Source of the DNA: Planctomycetaceae bacterium
GTDB lineage: Bacteria > Planctomycetota > Planctomycetia > Planctomycetales > Planctomycetaceae
Reading direction: 5' to 3'
Assembly (NCBI GenBank): GCA_017795105.1
Contig: CP051247.1
Coordinates: 5,667,001-5,731,000, forward strand
Length of the DNA stretch: 64,000 bases
The notes beneath the pieces are model-generated. The model was not told the origin of the DNA. It saw only the letters and a list, made by a program, of their open reading frames with translations, and did no database searches. This document shows positions 34,801 to 44,900 of the stretch, piece after piece. The number at the start of each line of letters is the position of its first letter. Position 1 is the first letter of the stretch. A program made the position numbers and the translations under genes.

Positions 34801-37312
34801 AGAGTTGAATGGGAACAAGGCAACAGCCGCGTTGTTGGATTTGATGCAGACGCATGCCGACAACGTCTATATCCGCTCGGCAGTGCTCACGAGCTTTGAC
34901 CCCGCCCGGCTCGCCTCTGCGATCGCGAATCTGTTGCCTCAAGTCACCGAGAATCCGAAGCTGTTGCCCCTGTTGCAGGCACTGACCGAGATGGCCATCG
35001 CAGCAAACGAACCACTAATTCTTATTGAGATTGCCGGGGAGCTGGCCGCTCACGCTGTCTCCAGCACGAAGGTTCAGGCGTGGCAATGGACCGAGCTGGC
35101 GAAGTTACTGCAGTCGTCGGGTTTCGGATCGCTGGATCAGTCGGAAACCGTGCAGCGACAGCTCACAGAACTGAGCGAACAGGGCCGGAAGCTGGTCTCA
35201 GATGCGGATCAGCCGGTTGCACAGCGAGTGGCGGTGCTGGGCTTCCTTCTGAGTCTCAAACAGAATCAGGCCGACCTCGAGTTTGCTTCCGAGCTGCTTG
35301 CTCCGCAGAGCCCGTTGAAGCTGCAGATTGCCACCGTGACGAACTTGATCGCGATGCAGAACACGGATGCTCTGGCGCTTGTCTTCGACAACTGGAGCCA
35401 GTTCACGCCTGCCCTGCAGCAGGAAGTCCTGAATCAGTTGCTTCTGCGGGAAGCAACGACGCAGGAATTGCTTATCAGAGTCGAACAGAAACAGGTCCGG
35501 CCGCCCCAGATCGATTCGACGAATCGTCAGCGATTGCTCGATCATCAGAATACCGAGATTAAGGAGCGGGCTCAGAAGCTCCTCTCTGCAGCCAGTAGTG
35601 CCAGTCGGGAACAGGTCCTGAAGCAGTATCAGTCGATCGATCTGAAGCAGGGCGACCTCGAGCGAGGGCGGCTGGTTTTCGAGAAGCAGTGTTCCAGCTG
35701 CCATCGCCTCGATGGGAAAGGACATGCCGTCGGCCCTGATCTGGCCGCGTTGACCGATCAGTCGAAGTCGTTTCTGTTGACCTCGATTCTGGATCCCAAC
35801 AAAGCCATTGATGGTCGTTACGCCTCCTATCTGGCTGTGACCGAGGATGGAAAGCTCAATACGGGAATCCTGGTCTCCGAACAAAGCAACAGCATCACGC
35901 TCAAGGCTCAACAGGGAAAGGTGTTGACAATCCTCCGGTCTCAGATCGACGAACTGGTCAACACCGGTAAATCGCTGATGCCCGAAGGATTGGAACGGGA
36001 TATCCCTCCGGCGGCGATGGCCGATCTGCTGGTGTATCTGCAGGAGCACAGTGCACCACTGAGCTACAAATACGCGGGAATGGTCAAACCCGACGCCAGC
36101 TACCCGGACGATCCGGCGAAACTGAAACTCGTCGACCGCATGAATGGCACCGACCGCTTCAACGATCGACAGTGGGTCGGATTTCGGTTTGCCGGCGAAC
36201 AGCCTCAGCCGCGTATTGAACTCGACCTCGGGACGAAGACGACCGTGCAGTCACTGCGGATTGTGTATGGAGTCAATCACGAACCCGGTTCGATTCATGC
36301 TCCCCGTTCGATCGAAGTCTCTTTCAGCAACAACGGTCAGGAGTTCGGAAACGCAGTGCAGTTCTCGGACTTCGATGATCATCCGGATGGCCTGGGGCTG
36401 TACGAGATCGACCGCCGCGTGATCGAGATCAAGCTGCCGGAACAGACGGCTCGATTCATGCGGATTGACTTCCAGAGCACAGGTCATTGGCTGTTTCTCT
36501 CCGAAGTGTCGTTGTCCAATTCCGCTGTGAGCGATCAGCATCAGGGCGTTGCTGTCAGTTCCACGGCAACGAAGCCGCCTAAGCCGGATGTCGACCCGGT
36601 GGCAACCATCCGGTCGCTGGTGGCAGATGTCGAAGTCGGAACGGCTGATGAGTATCGTCACATCCCGGAAATCTGGCGACAGGCGATTGCCGTCGGGAAG
36701 CGGAATCAGAGCGAGGAGCTGGAGCGGTTGCTGGCGGCCTCGCTGCCGGGGTTTGGAGAACCGCTGCAATGCTGGCAGGCGGTTGTTCTCGGCGGTGGGA
36801 TCATCAATGGACTGACGATCGCCGGCGAATGGCCCCGCGATCGGATTGAGAAGATCCTGAAGGCTTCTCCTCCTCTGGAAGTCCGCTGGAAACAATCTCT
36901 GCATGCCGCCAGCAGGATGGCCGATGATCCGACCATCAAGTCGGGGACCCGCTACGATGCTTTGAGAATGGTCGCCATGCTCGATTACGAGAAGTGTCAA
37001 CAGCAGTTGAAACGCTACCTGGCCGATCCAAAGCAGGCCGAACTACAGATGGGAGCCGTCAGCGGACTGGGAGACATCAATGTGCCTCAGGCGACTGAGA
37101 CTCTGATCGAGGCGTTACCCGATCTGACGCCGCGGAACCGAAAGATCGCCGCGGAAGCACTGATTCGGAAAGACAGCCGAGCAGGGGCGCTCTTGCATGC
37201 CATAGAAAATGGTGCCCTGGCAGCGGAGCTGATCGAGGCGTCTGCTCAACAACAGTTGAAAGAGTCTGGGAATCCTGAGATTCGTGCCCGGGCGAATGCG
37301 GTTTTCCCGTAA
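31880..37312 (+). CDS. Giant fusion: neutral ceramidase-like domain, PVC-type haem-binding dehydrogenase, HEAT, cytochrome c, discoidin-like
   Basis: The frame is uninterrupted for 1810 residues, with a signal peptide (MRVFRLLLILAVCGVPLELC). Residues about 25-445 resemble the neutral/alkaline ceramidase N-domain (VGIAKVNITPEYPVPLSGYA, CSTHTHSAP, WVSAYANDVPCYIPSERVLE). Residues about 466-835 are the PVC membrane-bound dehydrogenase propeller (VAVEFGPDGKLWVVEMRDYP); 845-1230 is HEAT-like; CSSCH at 1271-1275 binds haem c; 1421-1546 resembles F5/8 type C; the last 200 are HEAT-like again. The dehydrogenase-HEAT-cytochrome unit is common in planctomycetes; a front-end hydrolase in the same chain is notable. 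Start is GTG 31880, with AGGA upstream. The reaction is unknown. Confidence 0.85.
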   Translation: MRVFRLLLILAVCGVPLELCHAEDARTFAVGIAKVNITPEYPVPLSGYAARGSKLFDRVEQRLWARGIAVIDPQGRPRVLLTVDTCGVPATVTKQVLENLQSEQETTSSDLVICSTHTHSAPMLTGVLPNLFTKDLTSDEQAVIARYTQDLVTSLTQVAELAIADAKPAFLEWGISTASFAKNRRQEAGPVDHDVPILVVRSLDGEPRAIVANYACHCTSLSPVPFMSGDWAGCAVEGIEAEYPGCMAMVAIGCGADQNPKVRGDDQGAARVNGLGIVDAVRRRLDTKLTTISGDLVTLGDEITLPLATLSTEDEWKARAQQPGITGYHAQKNLKRLEQGQSLPDEIEYPVKTWIFGDDLAMVFLGGEVVVDYSLTIKKTFGEKVWVSAYANDVPCYIPSERVLEEGGYEGRNAMVWYDLPGPFAAGLEEKILTAVASQIPATYRPCDDVSQTGGKRPLSPEESISRMNVADELQVDVVAAEPLVVDPVAVEFGPDGKLWVVEMRDYPQGIDGNLKPGGVVKYLEDLDQDGVHDQATIFLEDLAFPTGVMVWKEGVLVCTAPDVLYAEDTDGDGKADIRRKVLTGFATHNYQARVNSLVPGLDDWVYASGGLFGGVIESFNGQTVNVTNRDFRFRPDTGELEPVSGRTQQGRVRDDSGAWFGCRNGSLCLHYPVEESYYRKNPYVVSPPAEVAVPRGPDGSQLYPVGELVQFHLSGQRGRPTSACGLGLYRDVTLGESFYGNAFVCEPVNQLVHRRMLRPEGVTFAGYRAEEEQDREFLSSTDNWFRPVQMRTAPDGSLLVVDMYRYLIEHPKFLSPESVEKLNVRAGETRGRIYRVTRKGQQLKPIPDLRKLETPELARLMESPNGTLRDMVQQELCFRNAQNASSVLSKVAAQADFPASRLQALWTLNALQTLDAEQLLPRISDDDPAVRRTAIQLAEPFLNQSSKLAEAVLAQTESEQDETVLLQLAYSLGELNGNKATAALLDLMQTHADNVYIRSAVLTSFDPARLASAIANLLPQVTENPKLLPLLQALTEMAIAANEPLILIEIAGELAAHAVSSTKVQAWQWTELAKLLQSSGFGSLDQSETVQRQLTELSEQGRKLVSDADQPVAQRVAVLGFLLSLKQNQADLEFASELLAPQSPLKLQIATVTNLIAMQNTDALALVFDNWSQFTPALQQEVLNQLLLREATTQELLIRVEQKQVRPPQIDSTNRQRLLDHQNTEIKERAQKLLSAASSASREQVLKQYQSIDLKQGDLERGRLVFEKQCSSCHRLDGKGHAVGPDLAALTDQSKSFLLTSILDPNKAIDGRYASYLAVTEDGKLNTGILVSEQSNSITLKAQQGKVLTILRSQIDELVNTGKSLMPEGLERDIPPAAMADLLVYLQEHSAPLSYKYAGMVKPDASYPDDPAKLKLVDRMNGTDRFNDRQWVGFRFAGEQPQPRIELDLGTKTTVQSLRIVYGVNHEPGSIHAPRSIEVSFSNNGQEFGNAVQFSDFDDHPDGLGLYEIDRRVIEIKLPEQTARFMRIDFQSTGHWLFLSEVSLSNSAVSDQHQGVAVSSTATKPPKPDVDPVATIRSLVADVEVGTADEYRHIPEIWRQAIAVGKRNQSEELERLLAASLPGFGEPLQCWQAVVLGGGIINGLTIAGEWPRDRIEKILKASPPLEVRWKQSLHAASRMADDPTIKSGTRYDALRMVAMLDYEKCQQQLKRYLADPKQAELQMGAVSGLGDINVPQATETLIEALPDLTPRNRKIAAEALIRKDSRAGALLHAIENGALAAELIEASAQQQLKESGNPEIRARANAVFP

Positions 37313-37375
37313 GGTTTGGCTCAAGTCAGAACCCGACAGACTCCCGGAAGGGGAAGGCGTAGCGGGCTGATTTCG

Positions 37376-39127
37376 TTAATGAGTTCTGAGCACGTATTCG
37401 TAAAGTTCGCTGACGAACCGGGCCCGGTCCTCCCGGCCCAGTTCGGGGTTCTCCTGAGCGAAGATGGCGACTGTAATCCCCTCGTTGAAATGACGTCGAA
37501 CGAGGTTCCGGGCCGCGGTCGTTCCACTGCCGACGCCGCCATGCTCGGCGATCAACAGCTCGCCGTCTCTATATTTCATCCTCCAGCCGAATCCGTAATC
37601 GACTGGTGTGCCATCGTCGAGACGGGCTTGTTGAAAAAGCATCTCGTAACCAGCCAGCGATAGGAGTCGAGGATCCTGATCCCAGAGAGCTCGATCCCAT
37701 TTAGTGTAGTCCACTAGAGTGGTGCGCATGTTTCCAGAGCCGTTGAAGCGTGTGCTGTCGGTCGTTTCCGTCATGCCAAGAACGTCGAAGATGCGTCGCT
37801 TCTGGAAGTCGTGGAAGGACTCGCCGGTGACCTCTTCGATGATTCTCGTCAGGAGCACATATCCGGAATTGGTGTATTCGTGTTCCAGACCGGGAGGCCG
37901 CCGGACGTCCATGGTCGTCAGCCATTCCGCGTGCATTTTGTTGGTCAGAAAGTCCAGTCCGTGCTCGCGTTTGAATTCCGCAATCGACGCTCTTTCCCTG
38001 GCTTTGATGAAGTTGGGGAGACCGCTCGTATGAGACAGCAGGTCTTTCACATGAATGGCTCGGCCTTTCGACGGCAACTTGAGATCAGGCAGGTAGTGAG
38101 AGACCGGTTGCTCCCGCTCGAGACGGTTCTCTTCAATAAGCATCGCGGCACACATCCCGGCGAACTGCTTGGTAACCGAGGCCAGACTCAGCGGAGTGCG
38201 AGTCGTCAATCGTCGTCCTTTGACGAAGCCGTAACCTTTCCGGTGAATCACGTTCCCGTGTTCGGTCACCAGGACAGCGACGCCACCGGGGGAGGTGAGG
38301 GGAAAGTGCCGTTGTACGATCGGATCGAGACCGTCGAGCTCAACGGCCTGCTCGTCGTCCAGTCCCGCCAGCCAGTGGACAGCGTGGTTGAGCATTGACT
38401 CCTGTCCGTCGGTCAGCTCGGGATGCGGGGAGAAACAGAATACGCGGCCGGAGCCATAGTCGGCTCGAACGATGGCCGAGGTGCCGACCATGATCCCCTG
38501 CGGAGCACCATTCTCAGCGATCTCGGTGTTGAAACAGGCCAGGCTTTGATAGTCTGGGACTGCCGGATCATCCCATTCTCTTCGACTCAGCAAAGGCCCC
38601 TGTGCATAGTGGATCTCCAGAGTCTGTGGGACGTGACCAAAGAACGAGGCTCCGGTGGAAGAAAGCTTAAGCTCAACGGTTCCTTTCCCGCGGGCCCAGT
38701 GACGGCGATCAACAACTTTGGCGTCGATCAGGTTCAGCGACCAGGAATACTGGTTCGTTGCCAGGTAGCTACCCGCGCAGACGCCGAGAAAACCTCCGCC
38801 GCTACGGACGAAGCGACGCACTTCTTCGCGACCCTGTTGACCGAGCGCCTTTCCCTGCCTGCTGCCACTTCCACCGGGATGAATCAGGACATCGAAATCG
38901 CGAAGACCCTGTTCCCTGATTTGCTCGGCCGTGATTCGATCGACGACGATGCGATCACCATCCTGTTTCAGCGCCTGAAGCAGGTCCTCGACGCTTTGGC
39001 CAACCCCGTCCCCTTCGAATACAGCTGCTCTGATCGGACCTTCCGCTTGGGCGACTGAGCTCAGCAACAGCCAGAGAACGACCATCGCGCACTGAACGAG
39101 ACTCAACCGGGGCTGTTTCTTGGACAT
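37376..39127 (-). CDS. Exported fusion of a glutamine-amidotransferase-like (BPL_N) domain and a beta-lactamase-like serine hydrolase
   Basis: The protein has 583 residues. A signal peptide ending SSVAQA precedes a domain (about 30-265) with IHPGGSGSRQGKALG and GGGFLGVCAGSYLATN, the nucleophile-elbow pattern of class I amidotransferase-like/BPL N-terminal domains, Cys included. The second domain (about 280-580) is a class C beta-lactamase/esterase type with SVTK (catalytic Ser317), then YTNSGYVL as the Tyr motif and HGGVGSGTT in place of the third motif. It probably hydrolyses or transfers acyl or peptide groups in the periplasm. The ATG at 39127 has an AGAGGA site; an earlier in-frame start would hide the signal. 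Confidence 0.85.
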   Translation of the reverse strand: MSKKQPRLSLVQCAMVVLWLLLSSVAQAEGPIRAAVFEGDGVGQSVEDLLQALKQDGDRIVVDRITAEQIREQGLRDFDVLIHPGGSGSRQGKALGQQGREEVRRFVRSGGGFLGVCAGSYLATNQYSWSLNLIDAKVVDRRHWARGKGTVELKLSSTGASFFGHVPQTLEIHYAQGPLLSRREWDDPAVPDYQSLACFNTEIAENGAPQGIMVGTSAIVRADYGSGRVFCFSPHPELTDGQESMLNHAVHWLAGLDDEQAVELDGLDPIVQRHFPLTSPGGVAVLVTEHGNVIHRKGYGFVKGRRLTTRTPLSLASVTKQFAGMCAAMLIEENRLEREQPVSHYLPDLKLPSKGRAIHVKDLLSHTSGLPNFIKARERASIAEFKREHGLDFLTNKMHAEWLTTMDVRRPPGLEHEYTNSGYVLLTRIIEEVTGESFHDFQKRRIFDVLGMTETTDSTRFNGSGNMRTTLVDYTKWDRALWDQDPRLLSLAGYEMLFQQARLDDGTPVDYGFGWRMKYRDGELLIAEHGGVGSGTTAARNLVRRHFNEGITVAIFAQENPELGREDRARFVSELYEYVLRTH

Positions 39128-39322
39128 GAGATGTCCTCTCGAACTGGAACTGGATCGACAACGACGGTTGGTTGCCGGGCTGTCCCCAATATCCGCTATC
39201 GAGTTGGAGCTCGTCAATCGTCCACTTGAACCGACAACGATCGACAGGTCGTGCCGCGATCGACTAGAAGTGACTGAGTAACGAGGACGGGGGCCTTCAG
39301 CGATCCCGGTGCGGCGAGCCCG

Positions 39323-40600
39323 TTATCGAGCGGAATCGTTTGAGCCCTGGGCGTCCCACTTGAAAAGGCTCACGGCGTTCAGCTCTCTGACGACGACGTC
39401 GTTCGCGCTCACTGCAATGTGTGCCCAGGTCTCCTGCTCACTGACCGTTCTTTCGTCGATAAGCTCGAACTCTTCCGGCGTGGCTCGAATGAGCAGGAGA
39501 ATCCCTCGTTCGTCCAGGGCAAGGATCAGGTCCTTGTTCGTGACCATGCTGCAGTATTTGCCGAATGGCGGGGAAGTCCATGCTCGTTCGCCCGTTTGCA
39601 GGTCGATGCAGGTAAACCGCTGATTCTGCAAATGAAGATAAGCATGGCCGTCAATCACCACGGGAGTCGACATGTATCCCTGAGCGTTATTGCTCCATTC
39701 TTCCGAAGACGCGAATTGCCCGTTCGACTTCGAGATGCTGTACAGCCACGCTTCGTTCTTGTAGGAACTGGTGAAGACGCCATCTTCAAAGGGGACCGGC
39801 GTCAGAATGTTCATCCCGCGGAAATTCGGAACGTCCTGCTCCCAGAGGATCTCGCCGCTTCGCAGATCGACACCCGCCAGCGTCGATCGGGTCTGCACGA
39901 GCAGCTGCCGTGTGCCGGCGAGGGTTGCGATCGTCGGCGACGAGAAGGCACTTCCCATCATGCCGCCATTGTCTTTCAGTGTTCGCCAGACGATCTCTCC
40001 GGTCTTTTTATCGAGCTTGATGAACGATGCTCCCGCCTGAACGTAGAGGAAGTCGCCGTCGAGAAGGGGAGAGCTGGCGAATCCGAATGCCGGGACTGGG
40101 GTCTCCAGCTCTTTCACGAAGTCGACTCGCCACTGTTCTTCGCCCGTCTTGGCATCGAGCGAGACGAGCACGTCCCGCATTCCGGCGACATACAGGCTGG
40201 ACCCATCGTAGACAGGAGTGGCGCGAATCCAGCTGCCATTGGAAGCGGCAAAGAAGGGGACCGTCATCGAGCCGGCCCATTCGGTTTTCCACAGCTCCGC
40301 TCCGCTGTCTCGATCGAGGGCAAGAACAACCTCGTTCTTTTTGTCTTCTGTTCCAGTCACGAACACTGCCCGGTCGGACAGGACGGGACCGGAATAGCTG
40401 GGCGGAAGTTCGACACGCCAGCTTTGTTCCAGGGAGTCTTCATCCAGGGAGCGAGGCCAGGCAGGACCGTCAACGATGCCGGTTCGATCGGGGCCTCGCC
40501 ACTGGTTCCATGCCGGCAGATCATCCTCGCAAAACACGAACGACGGGGTGAGCAGGAGGAACAGAGCCGCGAACGAGGCACGGAAGCTGTCTTGAGTCAT
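39323..40600 (-). CDS. Exported PQQ-like beta-propeller protein
   Basis: The protein has 425 residues. A signal peptide (MTQDSFRASFAALFLLLTPS) is followed by WNQWRGPDRTGIVDG, a common start of planctomycete PQQ-like propellers, and repeats such as LDRDSGAELWKTEW, LDAKTGEEQWRVDF, LDKKTGEIVWRTLK, VDLRSGEILWEQDV and IDLQTGERAWTSPP. These form a seven- or eight-bladed propeller related to PQQ dehydrogenases and BamB. I see no sign of the PQQ-binding catalytic acid set, so scaffold or binding use is as likely as an oxidase. The ATG at 40600 is used; the earlier start lacks a signal. Confidence 0.88.
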   Translation of the reverse strand: MTQDSFRASFAALFLLLTPSFVFCEDDLPAWNQWRGPDRTGIVDGPAWPRSLDEDSLEQSWRVELPPSYSGPVLSDRAVFVTGTEDKKNEVVLALDRDSGAELWKTEWAGSMTVPFFAASNGSWIRATPVYDGSSLYVAGMRDVLVSLDAKTGEEQWRVDFVKELETPVPAFGFASSPLLDGDFLYVQAGASFIKLDKKTGEIVWRTLKDNGGMMGSAFSSPTIATLAGTRQLLVQTRSTLAGVDLRSGEILWEQDVPNFRGMNILTPVPFEDGVFTSSYKNEAWLYSISKSNGQFASSEEWSNNAQGYMSTPVVIDGHAYLHLQNQRFTCIDLQTGERAWTSPPFGKYCSMVTNKDLILALDERGILLLIRATPEEFELIDERTVSEQETWAHIAVSANDVVVRELNAVSLFKWDAQGSNDSAR

Positions 40601-40695
40601 CGATGATCGTCCCCTGATTAGGATGAAAACCGTGAGCGGCAACCCCGCTCGTTTTTACAGGAGAGTTTAGACCGGTCTGTTCGTATTCCAATCAT

Positions 40696-41802
40696 TTACT
40701 CGGGCGATTTGATGCGGCCGTAAACTCCAAGAGAAAGGCTCCAGGTCACATCCTGCTGAGGAGCCTGGAAGACCGTGGTCCAGTTTTGACCATCCGTGCT
40801 GCGACGAATGTCGTAACGATTTCGCTCGATATTGATGATCGTTCCCGTTTCCGCCTCGAGAAAAGACCCTCCCGGAGTTCCTGCCGGAAGTTCGTGCCAG
40901 CTGATGCCATCTCGACTCCGGCGGGCCTCTTTTCCGTTTCGAGATGTCAGCCAGAACTCGTTCCGAACAAAGCTGAGCCCCCTCCAGGATAGCCGGCCGG
41001 GGATGCCATGCGGATGCAGAGTCCACGTCTTTCCGCCATCGGACGAGCGTGCGACCACGTCGGGAAAGCTGCAGAGAAACACGCCATTGCCGTAAACGAC
41101 GGCGTCCTGTCCTTTTCCCGCTTCTGCAGGGATTCTGGAGTGTTGCCAGGTGGTTCCGAGGTCCTGACTGTAAAAGACATGCTGCTCGTCACCGACAACA
41201 ACGAAAGTGCCATCGTTGTAGTTCCCGTAGCCGGCGACCATGTGATGCGTTTTCCCGCCGTCCAGCAGCGGCTTCACGCTTTCCGTCCGCCAGTTAGTGA
41301 ATTCGGAAGCGATGGCCATCGGTTGCCATTGCGAGGCGGAGGTCAGCATCACCCCTTTCCCGGCAGCCGCACTCCAGGCCCAGATCTGGTCTTTTCTGGA
41401 CTCGGGCGGTAACAGGCTCCCCCAGTTTTTTCCATCGACAGTGCCGATGTAGTGCCCCGGTTTGCCCCATCCCGAAAATGCGGCAATAACTCCCTCGGTA
41501 TAGGCCATACCGTAAACTGCATGATGCCCATGCCAGCCTCCGTCTTCCTGGTCCTCGGAACCGAGATAGACCTGACGCCATGTCTGTCCGTCGTCGCGGG
41601 AAAGGAGAATTCGCATCCCCTGTTTGGATACCACGGCGAAGACTGGTTCCTGAGGGGCTGGTTCAAGCGGAGAAAGAACGGGGATCTGGGGAGACGCATC
41701 GTCTCTCGGAGCTTTCGGCTCAGCTGACACCGCCAAATTGCCAAGGACGCCGAAAAGAACCACCAGGCCCGGCATTAAGCGTCGACGACAGGTCGTTTGC
41801 AT
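40696..41802 (-). CDS. Exported BNR/sialidase-like repeat protein
   Basis: The protein has 368 residues with a signal peptide (MPGLVVLFGVLGNLAVSA in the N-terminal 30). Five Asp-box repeats are visible: SRDDGQTWRQVYL, SQDLGTTWQHSRI, SSDGGKTWTLHPHG, SRDGISWHELP and STDGQNWTTVFQ. These mark a six-bladed sialidase or YCF48-like propeller. The Arg triad of true sialidases is not obvious, so a binding or photosystem-assembly-like scaffold role is possible. It is divergent from the second cytochrome operon. Confidence 0.78.
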   Translation of the reverse strand: MQTTCRRRLMPGLVVLFGVLGNLAVSAEPKAPRDDASPQIPVLSPLEPAPQEPVFAVVSKQGMRILLSRDDGQTWRQVYLGSEDQEDGGWHGHHAVYGMAYTEGVIAAFSGWGKPGHYIGTVDGKNWGSLLPPESRKDQIWAWSAAAGKGVMLTSASQWQPMAIASEFTNWRTESVKPLLDGGKTHHMVAGYGNYNDGTFVVVGDEQHVFYSQDLGTTWQHSRIPAEAGKGQDAVVYGNGVFLCSFPDVVARSSDGGKTWTLHPHGIPGRLSWRGLSFVRNEFWLTSRNGKEARRSRDGISWHELPAGTPGGSFLEAETGTIINIERNRYDIRRSTDGQNWTTVFQAPQQDVTWSLSLGVYGRIKSPE

Positions 41803-41958
41803 ACAAGCTCCTCACGGCACGGGATACCGAAACTGATCTACGTGAGCGTACCCGACGAACCTCCGGCCCGTCTACGTTTACCGATTCTCCCGGGACAGGT
41901 CGCGTGCTCGCGGAAACTCATTACGCGAGGAGACAGAAAAAGAACGGGAGGACGATCC

Positions 41959-41987
41959 GAGACAGAAGAGGCTGCATCGTCTATAAT
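41959..41987 (+). promoter_or_regulatory. Candidate promoter of the second cytochrome operon
   Basis: A consensus TATAAT (41982-41987) is 17 bases after GAGACA (41959-41964, last four of TTGACA kept). Transcription would start near 41994, which favours translation from the ATG at 42027 over the ATG at 41997, or a near-leaderless message. Confidence 0.4.
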
Positions 41988-41996
41988 CAACGCATT

Positions 41997-44900
41997 ATGA
42001 TATTTGCTCGCGATATTTCGATACATATGCCCACTTTTCTGGCGATGTTGTTGATCTCCTCCGGGGCGGCGACAGCATTCGCTGCTGATGAGGTTTCCTT
42101 TTCACACGACGTGTTGCCGGTCCTTTCCGACCGATGTTTTCACTGTCATGGACCGGATGAGAGTCACCGGGAAGCGGAGTTACGCCTCGATCTGGAGTCG
42201 GCCGCCAAAGAGGATCGGGGCGGCTACGCAGCAGTCGTGCCCGGAGATCTCGAGCAGAGCGAGTTGTGGCAGCGGATTGCGACCGATGATCCGGATTTCG
42301 TGATGCCGCCCGTCGACTCGCATCGCACGCCCATCAGTGAAGCGGAACGGGAGGCGATTCGACGCTGGATTCTCGACGGAGCCAAATGGGGAAAGCACTG
42401 GTCGTTTGAACCTCCGGTCAGGCCGGAGCTCTCCGAAAGTGCCGGCCATCCCATCGACGAATTGATCGAACGTAAGCTGGCTGGCGAAGGTCTAACGCTT
42501 TCTCCCCGGGCGGCTGCTCACACTCAGTTGCGTCGACTTTCGTTCGCGCTGACCGGGATGTCTGCTCCAGTTGATGAGACCCGTGCCTTCATCGACGAAC
42601 CGACGGATGAGGCGTGGGCGGCTGCGATCGAGCGGATGCTGGCTTCGCCGCACCATGCGGAGCGAATGGCCATGTGGTGGCTGGATGCGGCTCGCTATTC
42701 CGATTCCGACGGATTCCAGCAGGACGCGACCCGCGAGAACTGGCCATGGCGGGATTGGGTCATCTCGGCGTTTCAACAGAACATGCCATTCGATCAGTTC
42801 ACGATTGAACAATTTGCCGGCGATTTGCTGCCGGAAGCAACTGACGAACAGATTCTGGCGACCTGTTTTCATCGTAACCATATGACGAACGGTGAAGGCG
42901 GACGGGATCCGGAAGAGTCGCGAATCGATTACGTCATCGACCGTGTGAATACCACGGGAACGGTCTGGCTCGGCCTGACGCTCGGTTGTTGTCAGTGTCA
43001 CTCGCACAAGTTCGATCCCGTCACGCAGCACGACTATTACTCACTGTCCGCACTCTTCAACAGCATCGATGAAGATGGTCGAGCCGGGAAGGGGGCCAAA
43101 CCGTATCTGAAATATGAGTCTCCCCACGTCGAAGATCAGATCGCGGCTCTGGAGAAATTCGTCTCGAAGTGCACAGTCGAGGAGGAAGCCGAGAGCACTG
43201 CGGCCGAGCAGCGGTTCAAAGCGTGGCTGAGCAAACAGCTGAATGAGTCGGGCAGCAACTACGCCACGTGGCGATCGCCGCGGCCGATCAGCGTCGTCAG
43301 TGCGGAAGGGACAAGGTTCGATGTCTCAACGGACAATGTGATCCAGACATCTGGTCCTGATCTGAAGCAGGATGATTACCGAATCGAGGTCCCGGTGCCG
43401 CAGGAGATGTCGCAGATCAGCGGCTGGAAGGTCGAAATCTTTCCTCATGAGTCGCACGAGAACGGCATGTTCACGCGGCACGGTACTGGCGACTTTATTC
43501 TGACCAGTGTCAAAGTTCTGGCGAAGCGGGCCGGCAGTCCCACCGAAGAAGACCTGGAGATCGCCGGTGCGGTCGCGGACTATGAAGCCTCCAAGAAGCG
43601 GGAGTCGAACTGGGATCTGCGCTATTCGCATATCAAGGAGACACTCAACGACGATGCCCGGGACGGCTGGACGACTGAAGGAGCAGAAACGATCGAGCCG
43701 CATGTCGGCGTATATGAACTCAAGAGCCCCTTCGAAGTGCGGCCGGGAGATCGCCTGGTTTTCGTTCTGCAGCAGCGGTCCACGCTCGGACACGCAAACA
43801 TCGGACGATTTCGGATTTCGCTGGCCAGTGAGCGGGGCGAAACGGTTCGCCAGGCCGACGGGTCTTCTCCGATTCAGGAACTGCGTGATGCCGACATTTC
43901 GAGTATTGAAGGAGTGTCTCCGGAGCTGTTGAACCGATTGAGAGCACAGTACCTGCTCGGCGATCAGGAGTATCAGCAGGTTCGTCAACGACTCGAACAG
44001 GCGAAACGTCAGCTTAAGTCACTCCGCGGGCAGGCGAAGCCGCGGTCGGTTATGGTGCTGCAGGAACGCGAGAAACCTCGCGAAACGCATGTTCTTGTGC
44101 GCGGCGTCTGGGATGCGAAAGGAGACGTCGTTCAGGCGGGAGCGATTCCGAGTGTGCTCGAATGGCCGGAAGGGGCTCTCAATAATCGTCTCGATTTTGC
44201 CCGCTGGCTCGTCGATCGCGATAACCCGCTCACCTCGCGCGTCGTGGTCAATCATCTCTGGCAGATCATGTTCGGCGTCGGATTGGTGCGAACGCCAGAC
44301 GACTTCGGCCTCCAGGGGCAACTCCCCACGCATCCCGAACTGCTCGACTGGCTAGCCGTTGAACTGATCGAACACGACTGGGATCTGCGGCATATTCTGC
44401 GGCTGATTGCGACGAGCGAAACATTTCGGCAAAGCAGCGTCGCTTCGGCCGGACTGCGAGAGCGTGATCCCGACAATCGGCTTCTGGCCCGTGCCCCGCG
44501 GTACCGGTTGCCGGCCTGGATGTTGCGGGACAACGCTCTGCGAGTCTCGGGCACCCTGAATCCGACTGTTGGCGGGCCCCCTGTTTATCCGTACCAGCCG
44601 CCTGGAGTCTGGTCTGAGATCACGATGGGGCGATTCAAGTACGAGCCGAGCCTGGGGCCGGACCAGTATCGACGAACGGTCTATTCCTTCTGGCGGCGAT
44701 CGAGCGCGCCCACGTTTCTGTTCGACAGTGCTCAGCGACGCGTTTGTGAAGTGCGGATCAACCGCACCAATACGCCGCTGCAGGCACTGACGCTGATGAA
44801 TGACGAAACGATGTTGGAAGCGTCTCGGGCCTTGGCCGATCTGATCAATCAGTCAGACGAGTTCGCCTCGGGGGCAACGATGCTCGGCGAGCGGATTCTC

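Noticed and set aside
39419..40606. Plus-strand frame of 395 codons
   Set aside because: Antisense to the PQQ propeller gene, whose repeats are clear.
41580..41996. N-terminal extension of the second cytochrome protein
   Set aside because: It is antisense to the BNR gene, would bury the signal peptide, and a consensus TATAAT lies at 41982, after it.
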